Assembly (NCBI GenBank): GCA_030710605.1
Contig: CP092863.1
Coordinates: 143,436,623-143,500,622 of the forward strand
Reading direction: 5' to 3'
Length of the DNA stretch: 64,000 nt
Source: Cordylochernes scorpioides
Taxonomy: Eukaryota; Arthropoda; Arachnida; Pseudoscorpiones; Chernetidae
Part shown: positions 52,119 to 64,000 of the stretch, one piece after another
How the letters are laid out: every line of letters starts with the position of its first letter
Position numbering within the stretch: the first letter of the stretch is position 1
Notes under the pieces: model-generated
What the model saw: the letters and a program-made list of their open reading frames with translations, nothing else
What the model was told of the DNA's origin: nothing
The model's database searches: none
Translations under genes and position numbers: made by a program

Positions 52119-55100
52119 CTAATCTAATGCTTTTAAATATACAACATTTTTTGTTTTACCTGTTTTATCAGGTGTATGTACATATAAGTTTGAAGGGTTT
52201 CCTACACGTGAGCTAGCTACATAGAGCTGCCCATGTGAGAAATTTGGAACTTCCAAATTAAGTCTTTCAAGGATTGTCCTTGCGCTTTGTTGATAGTCAT
52301 TGAAAAAGTAGTTCGCACAGGAAACTGTAATCGCTTAAATTCAAATGGCAGATCAGGTGGGAAAAGGGGAATACGGGGCAACAGTACATCTTGCCCTTTG
52401 AATTTCCTATTTAATATGGTTTTTCGATGATATTATTCATCATAGTTTTTACGGAAAGTCGAGTACCGTTACAGAGTTTGGGCGGGTTGATGTTCCGTAG
52501 TAAAATGATTGGCACTCCAGTTTTCAATTGTAGAACATGCGGTGGAAATCCTGGCAAGTCTAGGCAGTTCAGAAATTCAGTCGGATAGTTCACCGCTTCA
52601 TCTTCATTTAACACCGTATCAATTGATGTATACGTTCTCTCTTCACCCGGAACCCAATTTTGTACACAGAAGTTTATATCATTGACATCGATGTTTTTTG
52701 CAGCAAGTATCGCTCGTTCACTAAGCCACTGAAGATTTCGGTAATTTTGGGCTATATTTTGGAAAACTTTCTGAATCAGTTCTTCTTTGCTTGATGTTAG
52801 TGTGCAAAAGCTTGTGGGCAATGTAATGCATTGCGAGGTTGGGTCGATTGTCATTTTCCCATTTCCAATATTTAGTAGTTGCTTAGCGAAACGCTCTGCG
52901 GATGCATCATTTTGCAGATGAACACGCATATTGGTTTTCAACATCAACTTCTTTACCTGAGGCCATAAAACAAATGACTTGAGACATGCATTCAATTCAT
53001 CTGCTGGCGTTGAGCGAGGTATAACAGGTAAAGTTTGACGAAAATCACCAGACAGTAGAATGAGAGCGCCACCAAAGGAATTCCCATTTGCCCTCAAATC
53101 TTTAAGCGTATGATCGAGGGCTTCCAATCCTTTTTTTGTGAGCCATTGTACATTCGTCCCATATTATTAGTTTGCACGTTTGAAGAACCTTGCCCATTCC
53201 GGAATTTTTCGAGATATTGCATGTTGGCGTTTCAATTGTGTGCAAATTCAGCGGCAATTTTAGTGCTGAATGCGCTGTTCGGCCACCATCCAAAAGTGTT
53301 GCAGCAATTCCAGATGAAGCGATTGCCACTGCGATTTCATTCCGTGATCGAATGGTTGCCAAGATGAGATTTATGAGAAAGGTTTTGCCTGTGCCTCCGG
53401 GCGCATCTAAAAAGTACAATCCGCCCCTTTGATCGGAGATTGCTTGCATCAATGTGTCATATGCAATTCGCTGTTCTGGAACCAGTTTCGATAAATCCTT
53501 TCAACAAACACACTCAAATCATCGACATCAAAGTGGGGTTTCACGTTGCAAATCACGATCATAGGAGTCATTCGCAGATCTATTCGGTGCACATAATCCC
53601 ATCTGTCTCAATCTCTTATTAGCGATTGCCAAGCAAATATCTTCGATCAAAACCAACGCCCTATTATATATCTCTGGTGTGAATTGAAGGTCCAGATTTG
53701 CTGCTCGTAAATGATGTAGGATATCTTCACTCATGGAATCTCTGTATTTTTCCCAAAGATCCATTGGCTTGGATGGGGAAACATGTTGTCAATAGTATTG
53801 CAAATAACATGCGAATTTGATGTGGTTGAGCAGTACTTGATGCATCCGCAAGTGTTGTGTCCCAATGTGCATCGTTTTCAAGAAGGTATAATTCTTGGCA
53901 AGCTTCTCGATAGGTGGAACATACTTTGCCATTTACTGTTCTTAGTTCTTGGAAGGATTCTGGTCCACATACGTTAACTAACAGTAATCTTAAGTAAAAG
54001 CATTCTTGATTGCTTGGATGAACTGTATACAGACGACCTAAAGCGTCGGACGAATATATATTCGGATGTCCTTCAACTGGTTTGCCTTGTTTACGTCGTT
54101 GAAACTTTTTTTCTGATGCATTCCAGGTGTAGAATTTCGGAACATCTGAGTAACGTAGAGTTTTTGCGAACAAATCACCTCTGCACAATGAGAAGAACGC
54201 AGTTAGCGTTGTTTGCGGTGGCGATGTTGCTCTTTCACGTACATTTTCCGCTGTAAAATACACTCGCTGCCCATTTTCGAGATGTACTGCCAAATGAACA
54301 ACTGTAGGATAACGTTCATGAATTGAAAATGATAGAATACGCCAAACTGCCTCATTGCTACAGATGTAGCGTCCCAATTGATAGCGTTGTACCTCATCGA
54401 TTGGTGCAGATGCATTTTTAACTCCAAAAACTGCCATATCGCTTCCTTTGTTGACATATTTGCAAATGTATTTGATTGACTTAACTGAATTGCAATATTC
54501 AACATTGATGTGTGCTTTGAAAGTCCTAGAGAGTAATGGTGAATAAGGCACAATCCAATGATTATCAACTTCGATAGCAATGTTGTGAACTTTTATAGTG
54601 ATGCATTTACCGCCATCTTGAGTTGAGCGCCGACGATATTGTGGATATCCATCAACTCCAGTGATAGTTTTCGGCGTGTAAATCTCTTGGATAGCGCTTA
54701 GTACATTTTCCATCCTTCATGCACGGAGAATTGTTGTTTATCGCGCCACACGGACCGTGAATCATGTTTTTGGCTACAACTTCGAATAAATCTGGATCAA
54801 TGGCGATGTCTGGGATTTCTGCTGAGATGACCTGGTCAATTTGGTCTGGTGTGATCTTGTCGATCAGCCAAATCAAAATATGTGCATGTGGTAAGCCTCT
54901 CTTCTGCCATTCAATAGAATACATCCAGCATTGTGACGCTCCAAAAACACGATATTTGACAATGAAATGCATAAGAGCTCTCAATTTATGGTTGAACACA
55001 CGGGCGATGATATCAGGCCGATCCGAAGGTGATTGTCCAGGCAACAAAAGTTCTCTATTTTTCTTCCCACCTAGGATTGCATGTAAATGTTATGAATAAA

Positions 55101-57106
55101 TCTGGACGGCCGTATACACGAACATATGTCATTGCATCTCGTGCGTATTCATGCATGTGCCGTGGACTTCCTGCGAATGTAGCTGGCAGTATGATCATTT
55201 TCCCCAGATCATTGGGATTCTCATCAGTAGCAATTGCATCTCGTAGATGAATATAATTTTCAGAGCGGAGTTTGGTTTGGTTCAATCGAATGAAAAGTAG
55301 TCGTTCGGTCTCGATTTTTACATACATATCGACAATGTATTGCTGGAACAATGTTCGACATTTCAAAATGTGATTGTCTCTGTTGGCACGACTCATCAAC
55401 CGATATGAATAGAAATTCATTGCACTGATTTTTTTTATCGATCTCGGCACCTTTTTGGATCTCTCATCTTAATATTGAAGTGATATCCATCTTCTCCTTG
55501 CCAGAACAAAATGGGATATTGTAAGGCATCATATGAGCGATGAGTTTCAGATACTCGTTGAAGGTTATCATCTCTGCGATGAATTACTATATCGCGGGAA
55601 TTCTTCGCCAACTATGAGGATTGCCACTTCATCTATTGTTGGTGCATTGAATCGCCTTTCGTGTTGACCTGCTGGTGTTTTGTCAGCTCTAATGACAACT
55701 ACGTAATCATCAGTAGGCATTCGCTCGATGGCTGTCTTGAACAGTCGAACTAATTCGTTGTGTTGATCTAACAAATTTTGTAATGAAGACACAATTTCTT
55801 GATTTGTGCTGCTATTGAATCTACAGCGTTGATTAACTTGGTCATCGGTGTTTCCCATGAAATAAATTTGCAGAAATTTGTGATCTGAATCCGGCAGAGG
55901 TAGAAGAGATCCAACACGATGGCAAATTTGCCCTTGCACTTTAAACGTTGGCATGTAATTGTCCCGAATGATTTCTGTTGCACTGAACGATGTCATTTGA
56001 AAGCATGAATTGTACTTTCGAATGTTTCTCAAGAAATGCTTTGATTGGCTTGTTTCACCTGATATCAACGTTGATAAAGGTTCAGGAGGTAAATGCAATT
56101 CGGGCAATTTCACTTTACCACCTGCGCAGCACATTCCTGGAGTCTCATTCTTGAATTTAAACGCATCACAAAATTTGCATAACTTGTCCATTTTATCAAT
56201 AACAACACTTGGATGCAGACTGTAATCATATTCAGCATCATAATGGAACGCGGCCCGGTTCAAGTCAGCATGTAGTGTTCGTCTGGAGCGAACATTGCGT
56301 TCTCGATTGGTTCCCAACCGTGTTTCCCGCTGGGCAATTGATTCATTTGAGCGACCCTGAGCAGTTTGTATTCGATTATCTTCCAACCTTGCTTTTCGTT
56401 GTTGAACTGTCTCATTCGAGCGACCCTGAGCAGTTTGTATTCGATTATCTTCCAACCTTGCTTTTCGTTGTTGAACTGTCTCATTCGAGCGACCCTGAGC
56501 AGTTTGTATTCGATTATCTTCCAACCTTGCTTTTCGTTGTTGAACTGTCTCATTCGAGCGACCCTGAGCAGTTTGTATTCGATTATCTTCCAACCTTGCT
56601 TTTCGTTGTTGAACTGTCTCATTCAAGCGACCCTGAGCAGTTTGTATTCGATTATCTTCCAACCTTGCTTTTCGTTGTTGAACTGTCTCATTCGAGCGAC
56701 CCTGAGCAGTTTGTATTCGATTATCTTCCAACCTTGCTTTTCGTTGTTGAACTGTCTCATTCGAGCGACCCTGAGCAGTTTGTATTCGATTATCTTCCAA
56801 CCTTGCTTTTCGTTTTTGAACTGTCTCATTCGAGCGACCCTGAGCAGTTTGTATTCGATTATCTTCCAACCTTGCTTTTCGTTGTTGAACTGTCTCATTC
56901 GAGCGACCCTGAGCAGTTTGTATTCGATTATCTTCCAACCTTGCATTTCGTTGTTGAACTGTCTCATTCGAGCGAGCTTGAGCAGTTTGTATTCGAACGG
57001 CTTCCAACCTTGCATCTCGTTGTTGAACTGATTCTGAAGCTCGTGATATCTTTTTCGATCGTCCTTGAGAGGTAGATCGACCAATCGATTTACGCTTGGG
57101 AGGCAT
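52119..57106 (-). pseudogene. Helitron Rep-helicase, multiply frameshifted
   Basis: Start MPPKRKSIGR at 57106. The N-terminus has eleven 23-residue repeats, then the Helitron-like N domain (HYDAEYDYSLHPSVVIDKMD). Rep shows the HUH motif in GLPHAHILIW (about 54865-54894) and the tyrosine motif YICKYVNKG (about 54450-54470). The helicase has GGTGKT (about 53380), IIWDECTM and GDFRQTLPV, and ends near 52119 after ASSRVGNPSNLYVH. Frameshifts occur near 55600, 55060, 54660, 53760, 53500, 53130 and 52260, with some internal stops. Rep would nick and join single strands in rolling-circle transposition. Confidence 0.88.
56335..57040 (-). repeat. 69-bp in-frame repeat in Helitron Rep
   Basis: Nine near-identical units plus two diverged edge units encode NETVQQRKARLEDNRIQTAQ and GRS. 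Because 69 is a multiple of three and the unit lacks stops in several frames, other frames and the plus strand are also open; these are not genes. Confidence 0.92.
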
Positions 57107-57312
57107 AACTACCGATGATTCTTTTTGTAAATAAAAAAAATTAACCGTGGTGTGCAAACTTTATCGATTAGATAAAATAAAAATATTTTATTTTCAAGCT
57201 TCAGATAAAAAACTATAAAATATATCAAAAGTAATTTTCAAAACTAAAGAGGTGACTTGACATATTTCTGAAAACACACACACACAGACAGATTCATTTA
57301 TATATATATAGA

Positions 57313-57552
57313 TTAACAGTAATTAAACGTAACAGTAAGAAAATGTTGATTTTAAAATATTTTAATTTTAAAATATTTTAATTTTTTCATATTTTAATAT
57401 ATGTAAATAGATTCTCTTAAGAAAGACCACCTAAAAACATGACTCAACTTGTTTCTCCTGTTGGTGGTCTCTCATTGAAGATTCTAATTGCTATTAAATA
57501 ATCTCTAATAGACCTTTAATAAGAGACTGCCTCTTGGAGAGACGGGTTTAAG
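57313..57552. other. No feature seen
   Basis: AT-rich, nothing supported. Confidence 0.4.
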
Positions 57553-58059
57553 CTACGAAATGGATGTACCCGGCTTCGCCCGGGTTTTACCCGAGTAAAG
57601 GTTTGTCTTACGAACATTTGTTAAAACAATTCTCTATAAACTTATATATAAAAAAGATATATTTTGATAATTTGAAACTCGTAAATTTGAATCTCTAGAT
57701 AAGTGAACATTTTTTCCCGGTCCCTTGAAAAATACTCGATAAGTTGAATAAAATCAATATTAATTGGTTCCCATCGGTAATTAGAAGTTAAAGGAATAGT
57801 ATCTTGCCTTGGAATTGTATCATTATTCTTGTCTCAAATAAATTGCCGTGTCATCCTGAATTTTGTCTTCCCTAATTTTCTACATAACAAAATCATCGTA
57901 TCATCATGATAATATTTAGAGCAGATTGTTGAATTATAACAGATAAATTAGAATATTTCCCGAAGTTTCAGGGCGTTCCAATGAGTGGTTTGGTCAGGCC
58001 ATAAAGGACAAACAGACCACACACACACACACACATACATTCATTTTTATATATATAGA
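57553..58059 (-). mobile_element. Non-autonomous Helitron, copy 3
   Basis: Minus-strand 5' end TCTATATATATAAAAATGAA, 3' hairpin CCCGGGCGAAGCCGGG; terminal CTAG mutated to GTAG. A TRIM LTR fragment (57790-57895) is embedded in it. Confidence 0.7.
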
Positions 58060-58367
58060 TAGGAATCGTAGGACAGCATTGTTGAAAAAAACCAAAGGTA
58101 AGGTAGACGCGACTTGTTTCTTTATTTAGATGTCTGCAAGCTTTCGGACACATATCTACATCATTTCATCTCTATTTTATTATATTTGCATAATAGACTA
58201 TTAAAGAACGTCATTGTCCGGAAGCTCGCAGACTTTTAAATAAAGAAAGACGTCTATCTTTGGTATCGTCTAACTAGTTTATATATATGAGATACACCAT
58301 TTTTTTGTCTATATCTACACAAAATAAGATTTTCATAAACTTAAGAATATTCCAATATTATAACCTC
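58060..58367. other. Hammerhead-like remnant and AT-rich DNA
   Basis: On the minus strand GATGTAGATATGTGTCCGAA followed by AGCTTGCAGAC is P3-like; an inverted partner TCCGGAAGCTCGCAGAC lies near 58218-58234. No gene. Confidence 0.4.
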
Positions 58368-58444
58368 TGTGAAATCTTTAGGACAAAATAATAAAGCCTC
58401 CGAGGTTGCGTTTCTTTCTTTAAAACGTTTAATAATGCTCAAGC
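58368..58444 (+). repeat. Single arm of the 36.9-kb palindrome
   Basis: Matches 36902-36976 almost exactly and then joins segmental duplication block 2. Confidence 0.8.
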
Positions 58445-58826
58445 AATTAAATCTAAAATGAACCTTATTTTGAAAATAAAATGTTAATAAATGTGTAATA
58501 TATAACTGAAATGTTAGTTTAATAATATTTTAGAATGGAGAATTGAGCGAGACAAAATTAGAGAAGAGATAAAATTTATTTGTAAAAAAAAAGTAAAAAA
58601 TTATTAATATATCAAAATGATATATATGTCCAGAAATCACATGTTACATAATTGCATAGTATTTTCCTATTTACATAGTGTTAGGTATTTACATATTTCC
58701 CTGTGTTAGGTCGATTCTTTTTGAAGGTACGTTTTTATATTAGTACTGATATTTTTGTGTGTTTGAATATTTTCAAAGGATCTTTTGCCAACTTCATGTC
58801 ATATATCTATATAGGAAGTAAATGTT

Positions 58827-60608
58827 CTATTGAGGATGAAGGAAGTTACAGGCGTCACCCAATCTACAATATCCTCTGGCGAAATGTCCGACACAGAACT
58901 CTTGGTATGAACTTTCGGTTGGTAGGTCTTGGAGATATTTGTGGTTGTTGGACCCATTGTTGTGGTTGTTGGAAAAAATTTTGTGGTTGTTGATAGCTTT
59001 TTTTGTGGTTGTTGGAAGTTGTTCTGTAACATTTGGTGGTTGTATGGATCATTATGTATTATTGGGCCACCATTATAGGTATATGTCTGCTGTGACGGTA
59101 TATAACTCTGTTGCATATTGGCATAGCTACCATGTTGAATGTTGCGCCTACACTTCAATCTCCATAAATATAGTTTGGTTTGAGTGCTATACGGAACAGA
59201 ATATGGGGTATCTACAGGTGAGTTATTGTATTCTGGGGCCATAGGTGGAGATACTATGGGTACAGTGTCACAATAATTGTTGGGAATGTCCAATTGTGGA
59301 GAGGTATTAACTATCTGGACCGCCTGTTTAATTTGTTCCCAATTGACATTCTCCAAGTTTCCAAAGATGGAAATAGGGTCATTTGGTAAATATATCTGTT
59401 TATCCTCTTGATTTTTTTGAAGATCAATATCCTGTGAAGGAGAGTTCATTTCTACGTCACCAACTTCTTGGGTTTCACTCTCAGGTTCTGTCAGCTTTTC
59501 CAAAGGAATTATAACAGGTTCCACGGGGTCTACAACCTCTACATCAGGTTCCCCCGGGGAGAAAGGTATCATACATTTGTAGGGATAGTATTCAGGAGGG
59601 TTACGCTCCTCGTACATAATCTGTATGTACTTCTCATCACTTATTATTTGGACTTTTTCACTGGAGGAGATATTGTGATGGTCTCTGGTGTCCTCCATGG
59701 TATGCTTGCCTTCATACCGTCATCCTTACAATATCTTCTTCTACGTCTTTCTCGCACCTCTTTCTTAATGGCGATGGCGACTTCTTTGCAGACGTATTCT
59801 CTCTCGCCCGATATGACCTCGAAGTAACGTTTCTCAACAAGATCGTCCTTCCCAATGGACTCTCTTTTTCCAGAAGTGTCCATGGGAATGTCTGGAGTGG
59901 ATCTGTAGTCGGTTTCTGGATCTTTGGGCTTTCCCTCTGACCTCCAAGAACACTCATTTGGTATAAAATCTCATCTAAAATGGATACGCTAGTAGTTCCA
60001 ACATTTATATTTAGACATTCCTTGGTAGCTTCGTCTACCTTTTGTCTTTTATTTGGAGATTGGTTTTCACAGAAATCCATCTTTCTTTTCAATGTCTTAG
60101 CAGCATCATGCTCTGAAGCTTCTACAACCACATTATCGTCTTGAAGATCAGATTTACTCTTAGATTTCTTGTCTTTTCTTCTTTTAACACAATCTACTTG
60201 GATCACTTTCTTCCATTAGTGACAATATCTACAGCTAATATACTAATGTCTTTATCGTCGTTTTTACGAAAATTCTTAACAATTTTAGGGATTTTGTTAT
60301 AACTCAATAATCCAAGTGTCACTGGAAGTTCTTTGAGAAGTTTTAATAATTCCCAAATGTATTTTTCTTTCTTTCTTTTGGGAAGATCAGAAATCCAGTC
60401 ATTCAACATTGCCCACAATCCATTCTCAATTAACATCTTGAGAATGTGTTCATCCGTGGCTTGGAGTATTTGACAGAAGGTTGTACGGTTTTTAAAACTA
60501 TTGGAATGTTGTTTAAGTAAATTAACTAAACTCTCAAAGTTTACTTCACTTTGGACAACCTTCAGTTAGATTTAAACTTTTCTTCAATGTCTTATATAAA
60601 GTTTCCAT
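58827..60608 (-). pseudogene. PNUTS-like gene D, multiply frameshifted
   Basis: Counterpart of gene B. The same domains are readable in pieces: TFIIS-N-like part (60203-60500), basic region, docking region and Gln-rich tail. Single-base indels occur near 60560, 60217, 59900, 59852, 59660 and 59160, and an extra C at 58888-58890 breaks the CCCH finger after its first Cys. Not translatable as one protein. Confidence 0.88.
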
Positions 60609-61318
60609 CGTATGTTTTATAAAAGTTATATATAAATATATCTGATATAACAAGTGATTTTTTTAGTTTTTTTATTGGAATAATTAATATATTTATAATT
60701 TCTCTAACTCTCGTAATAGAGGTAATAATGTTATGATGATTAAATAATGAATAAAATTAAATAATGAATGAAATAAATCTGTTTTTTTTTCACAAAGTAA
60801 TAAACTTTCTTGAAAACAGATTTTCTGGAAATTACTTGAAAATATTCCGGTTTGGTGAATGTTCTAATATTTGTTTAAAATAGAAATTTTTGAGATTAAT
60901 ATAAAGTTGTCCCAAAAGTTTGTGTTTTTCTTATTAATTGGCGAATAATATTATTACGGCAAATATATAATAATACATAATACAATTACTTTATACATAA
61001 TACAAAGACATCATACATAACGGTGAATAATATTATGATGAATAATAATGAAATTTCAATTTTTTTGTAAGTGTTTATGAACCTATGGGACAACCTTGTA
61101 AATGAACATCACAATTCAGAAAATTGTACTTTATTTTAAATTGAGGTAATAATATAAAAAATACATTTTTATATTTGATTTTAAACTTAAGGACGGGCGA
61201 TGATTGTAGACTCGTTCTTTAAATGGGCCACTGACCTATATTTTACAAGTTTTAATTGTTTTAAACTAAATTAAATTTCGTATCATTCTTTGAATTTGTA
61301 TTATTTCATTTTTTTACG

Positions 61319-61890
61319 TGATATTTGGAATTTGTACCTTTCAGCACGTATATCAGGATTCAGACAATAACTCTGTAATATATTACAGTGACCTTTATTG
61401 AAGACACACGAGATATCCAAGTGTGTATACACTCATTGACAAAACTTAAGGAAGTTGTACCTTTTAGCATGTAATATTGGGATATTCAGACAATATATCT
61501 GAAAGATATTACAGTACTTTTATTGAAGACATACGAGATAACCAAGTATGTATACACTCATTGACAAAAATAAAGGACGTTGTACCTTTTAACATGTATA
61601 TCAGGATTCGGACAATAACTCTGAAGATATAACAGTGATCTTTATTGAAGACATACGATATAACCAAGTGTGTATACACTCATGGACAAAACTTAAGGAA
61701 GTTGTACCTTTGAGCATTGTATATCGGGATTCAGACAATAACTCTGAAAGATATTACAGTGACCTTTATTGAAGACATACAAGATAACCAATTTGGACCA
61801 AAATTGCTTCTGTCTCCTTAAAAAAATGAGAGAACTCCTGCGACATTAAATATGAAACTTGCTCAAGTTTTGTCTATGATTGTAGCTTAA
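61319..61890 (+). mobile_element. Array S, copy 5
   Basis: Block 2 counterpart of 40139-40702, with about 4-5 units. Confidence 0.75.
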
Positions 61891-61940
61891 GATAAAATTT
61901 CAATAAGACTTAGAGAATTGGCTGTGGTTCTAGAGCCGTT

Positions 61941-62045
61941 GGTATAACAGGCCAATGTTCTAGTAATTCTATAATTGGAGTTGGACTAGATTTCTCTATA
62001 AGATGTAGAAACTCACTGGCTTAACTGTCGCCGAGATGGTACAAT
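61941..62045 (-). pseudogene. Penelope fragment, truncated
   Basis: Counterpart of 41601-41705; the GIY-YIG part is missing. Confidence 0.65.
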
Positions 62046-62141
62046 CGAGCTCAAGACAGAGATGGCTGGCGTCGTGTTTGGATTTAATATGTACAGTAGG
62101 CTACAACGTTTGATCGGGAATAAAATTATTTATAAAAAATA

Positions 62142-62285
62142 CAGTTAAACCTCTCTATAACGCCCCCTTTGGGACTCACCAAATAGGGTGCTATAGACAG
62201 GTCACTTTTAATGTAAAATGTTTGAAATCGGGCGCTATAGAGAGAAGGCGCTATTTAGAGGGGGCGCTATAGACAGGTTTAACTG
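62142..62285. mobile_element. pogo/Tigger-like MITE, copy 5
   Basis: Block 2 counterpart of 41791-41935. Confidence 0.8.
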
Positions 62286-62577
62286 TATATGCGTGTAAAA
62301 TAGTAGTTGAAAATGATGCAATAAGTTTAATATGTAAATATGTTAAAACAGCTTGTAAAAAATTCTTGTAGAATTTAGACTGTACATAGATAAACGTATC
62401 AATCATTAATATTTGTCAAAAAAAAAGGATAAACAGTACTGTTAAATTGTAAGAAGCAAGACGATGAAGCTATATAAAAACTTAAATAACTCCTATTGAA
62501 GTGTTACCTACAAATTAATAAAAATATTTTTTTGTGTAATTTCTTTTTATATATTTAAAGTGATGATTTGAAATAGA

Positions 62578-62830
62578 ATGATAAAGAAAAAATGCATCTC
62601 CTTTTGATGCAACTATAAATTGCTGATGGCTTGCGCCATTTATCAAAATAAACATAAACTATTCTCGTTGATTTTAATTTTTATTCCAGAATTGGTCAAA
62701 TAGATAGTTGATATTTATTTGGATAGATGGCGCAAGCCATCAGTAACTTTCAGTTGCATGATAAAGAAATTACCTTTCAATAATTTATGCAACTTATCTC
62801 AGTACAATATCACAATTGTACACTTGTTCT
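62578..62830. repeat. Family A inverted pair, copy 2
   Basis: Block 2 counterpart of 42238-42480. Confidence 0.7.
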
Positions 62831-62942
62831 ATTTTTTACAGAATGATAAATGTTTTTTTTTTTGTATTTTATGTAATGAAGTAAAAAAAAGGTTTAAATT
62901 AGTTATAAAGAGTGTGTTAGCTATATAAACATCTATTGAGGT

Positions 62943-62992
62943 TCAGGATAACCTCGTAAAAGATGGACGATTGGTCCATAGAAATATTGGAT
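62943..62992 (+). repeat. Hammerhead-like motif P2, copy 3
   Basis: Block 2 counterpart of 42603-42650. Confidence 0.5.
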
Positions 62993-63403
62993 GAATAAAA
63001 ACTTTCATCAAATTTAAAATGAACCTTATTTTAAAAATAAAATGTTAATAAATGTGTAATATATAACTGAAATGTGTGTTTTAATAATATTTTAGAGTGG
63101 AGAATTGAGCGAGACAAAATTAGAACATGGATAAAATTTTAATGAATAAAGGTCAAATAAAATTATTAACATATCAACATGATATGTATGTCCACATGTT
63201 ACATAATTACATAGTCTAGGTGAATAGCTTCCTTGTGTTAGGTCGGTTATTTTTAAATCTACTTTTGTTTTTCTTTTTTTCTATTAGAAACGAATAATTT
63301 TTGAAATTTGCGTTAGAAATTCTTCCTATTTTTTTTTTCATTATTTCCAAATGATCATTAGCCAACTTCATGTCATATATATATATAGGAAGCAAATGTT
63401 GTT

Positions 63404-64000
63404 CTATTGAGGATGAAGGAAGTTACAGGCGTCACCCAATCTACAATATCCTCTGGCGAAATGTCGGCACGGAATTCTTGGTATAAACTTTCTGTTGGGA
63501 TCCGTTCTTTTGGCAGGGAAGGTATTGGTAGATTTCTGAGGATATTTATTAATTTGTTGTGGAATGTATGAACTATTTTGTGGCACATTCTGGAAGTGAT
63601 TTGGTAATTGTTGGATCACTGATTGTTGGTGTTGGTTTCCTATTTGTTGGTGTTGGAATCCTGATTGTTGGTGTTGGAATCCTGATTGTTGATCTTGGAA
63701 TCCACATTGTGGCTGTTGGAATCCATTTTGGTTGGTGTTGAATTCCTGATTGTTGGAATCCTGAATGTTGGAATCCGAATTGTTGCTGTTGGAATCCTGA
63801 TTGTGGATTTTGAAACAATGATTGTGGTTGTTTAGACCCTGTTTCGGAATGTTGAGATCCTGTTTTAGACAGTTGAGACCATTTTTGTGAATATTGAGAC
63901 CCTGTTTGTGACTGTTGTACGTCTTGTTGTGGTATTTGGTATTTATAAAGTTGGGATTGCATTACTGGACTACCATTATTTAAACATGTCTGCTCTATCG
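63404..64000 (-). pseudogene. PNUTS-like gene E, 3' part, runs off the window
   Basis: Counterpart of the 3' end of gene C. The CCCH finger and Gln-rich region are present, but an extra G near 63731 puts the upstream Gln-rich part in another frame. The 5' two thirds lie beyond the window. Confidence 0.82.

Larger units (their letters stand above)
51984..57312 (-). mobile_element. Coding Helitron, inactive
   Basis: On the minus strand the 5' end is TCTATATATATATAAATGAA (57312) and the 3' end GCGCGAAGCTAG (51984). It encodes Rep and a PIF1-type helicase. The left neighbour base is C rather than the expected T complement, so the 3' edge is less certain. The ends match the short Helitrons of the window, which it could have mobilised when active. 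Confidence 0.85.
58445..64000. repeat. Segmental duplication block 2
   Basis: Direct-orientation copy of 37278-43635, lacking about 860 bp of the Penelope region. Differences are scattered substitutions and single-base indels. Confidence 0.92.

Noticed and set aside
56209-57075. Long open frames on the plus strand opposite the Helitron Rep
   Set aside because: They arise because the 69-bp repeat has no stop in these frames; the minus-strand frame has the Rep homology.

Overview
The window is AT-rich, single-exon-rich eukaryotic DNA, almost certainly from an arthropod. It holds no bacterial or organellar genes. Nearly everything recognisable is a mobile element or an interspersed repeat: Ty3/gypsy, a miniature LTR element, a LINE ORF1-only copy, a Penelope GIY-YIG relic, two mariners, a Tc1, one coding Helitron with several short Helitrons, pogo-like MITEs and satellites. 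The arthropod placement rests on this mixture and on the type of mariner, Tc1 and Helitron proteins; the species cannot be fixed from sequence alone. One assembly gap (N) lies at 36201-36300.

Layout. 1-8 kb: short repeats, including a self-cleaving-ribozyme-like element, a TRIM with a nested SINE-like insertion, MITEs and a short Helitron. 8.0-13.4 kb: a nearly complete Ty3/gypsy element on the minus strand with matching LTRs but a broken pol. 13.4-17 kb: mostly anonymous AT-rich DNA. 17-20.8 kb: three kinds of tandem array. 21-32.9 kb: repeat clusters with hammerhead-like motifs, large palindromes, a Helitron carrying a minisatellite and a mariner. 33-35 kb: a 2 kb LINE-derived insertion with 14-bp target duplications, one open ORF1 and a 2A-like motif. 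36-46 kb and 58-64 kb: host-type genes resembling PNUTS (PPP1R10), the nuclear PP1-targeting subunit, in two duplicated blocks. 48.6-58 kb: mariner, Tc1 and Helitrons.

The only intact host-type coding sequence is the 898-codon PNUTS-like gene at 43061-45757. It has a TFIIS-N-like domain, an RVxF-like PP1-docking site and a C-terminal CCCH finger in one frame. Its relatives at 36.3, 37.6, 58.8 and 63.4 kb are broken or partial.

The most interesting signal is two interspersed repeat families (near 0.7, 21.2-21.5, 31.6 and 32.2-32.6 kb). They carry what reads as complete type I hammerhead ribozymes: conserved core boxes, a 4-bp stem II, a short palindromic stem III, a GUC or GUA cleavage triplet and a complementary stem I. 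At 31.4-32.9 kb these units stand in tandem with a spacing of about 320-400 bp, as expected for retrozymes or Penelope-associated hammerhead elements. More degenerate relatives with the same order of elements recur across the window, often as inverted dimers, and a Penelope endonuclease relic sits at 41.2 kb.
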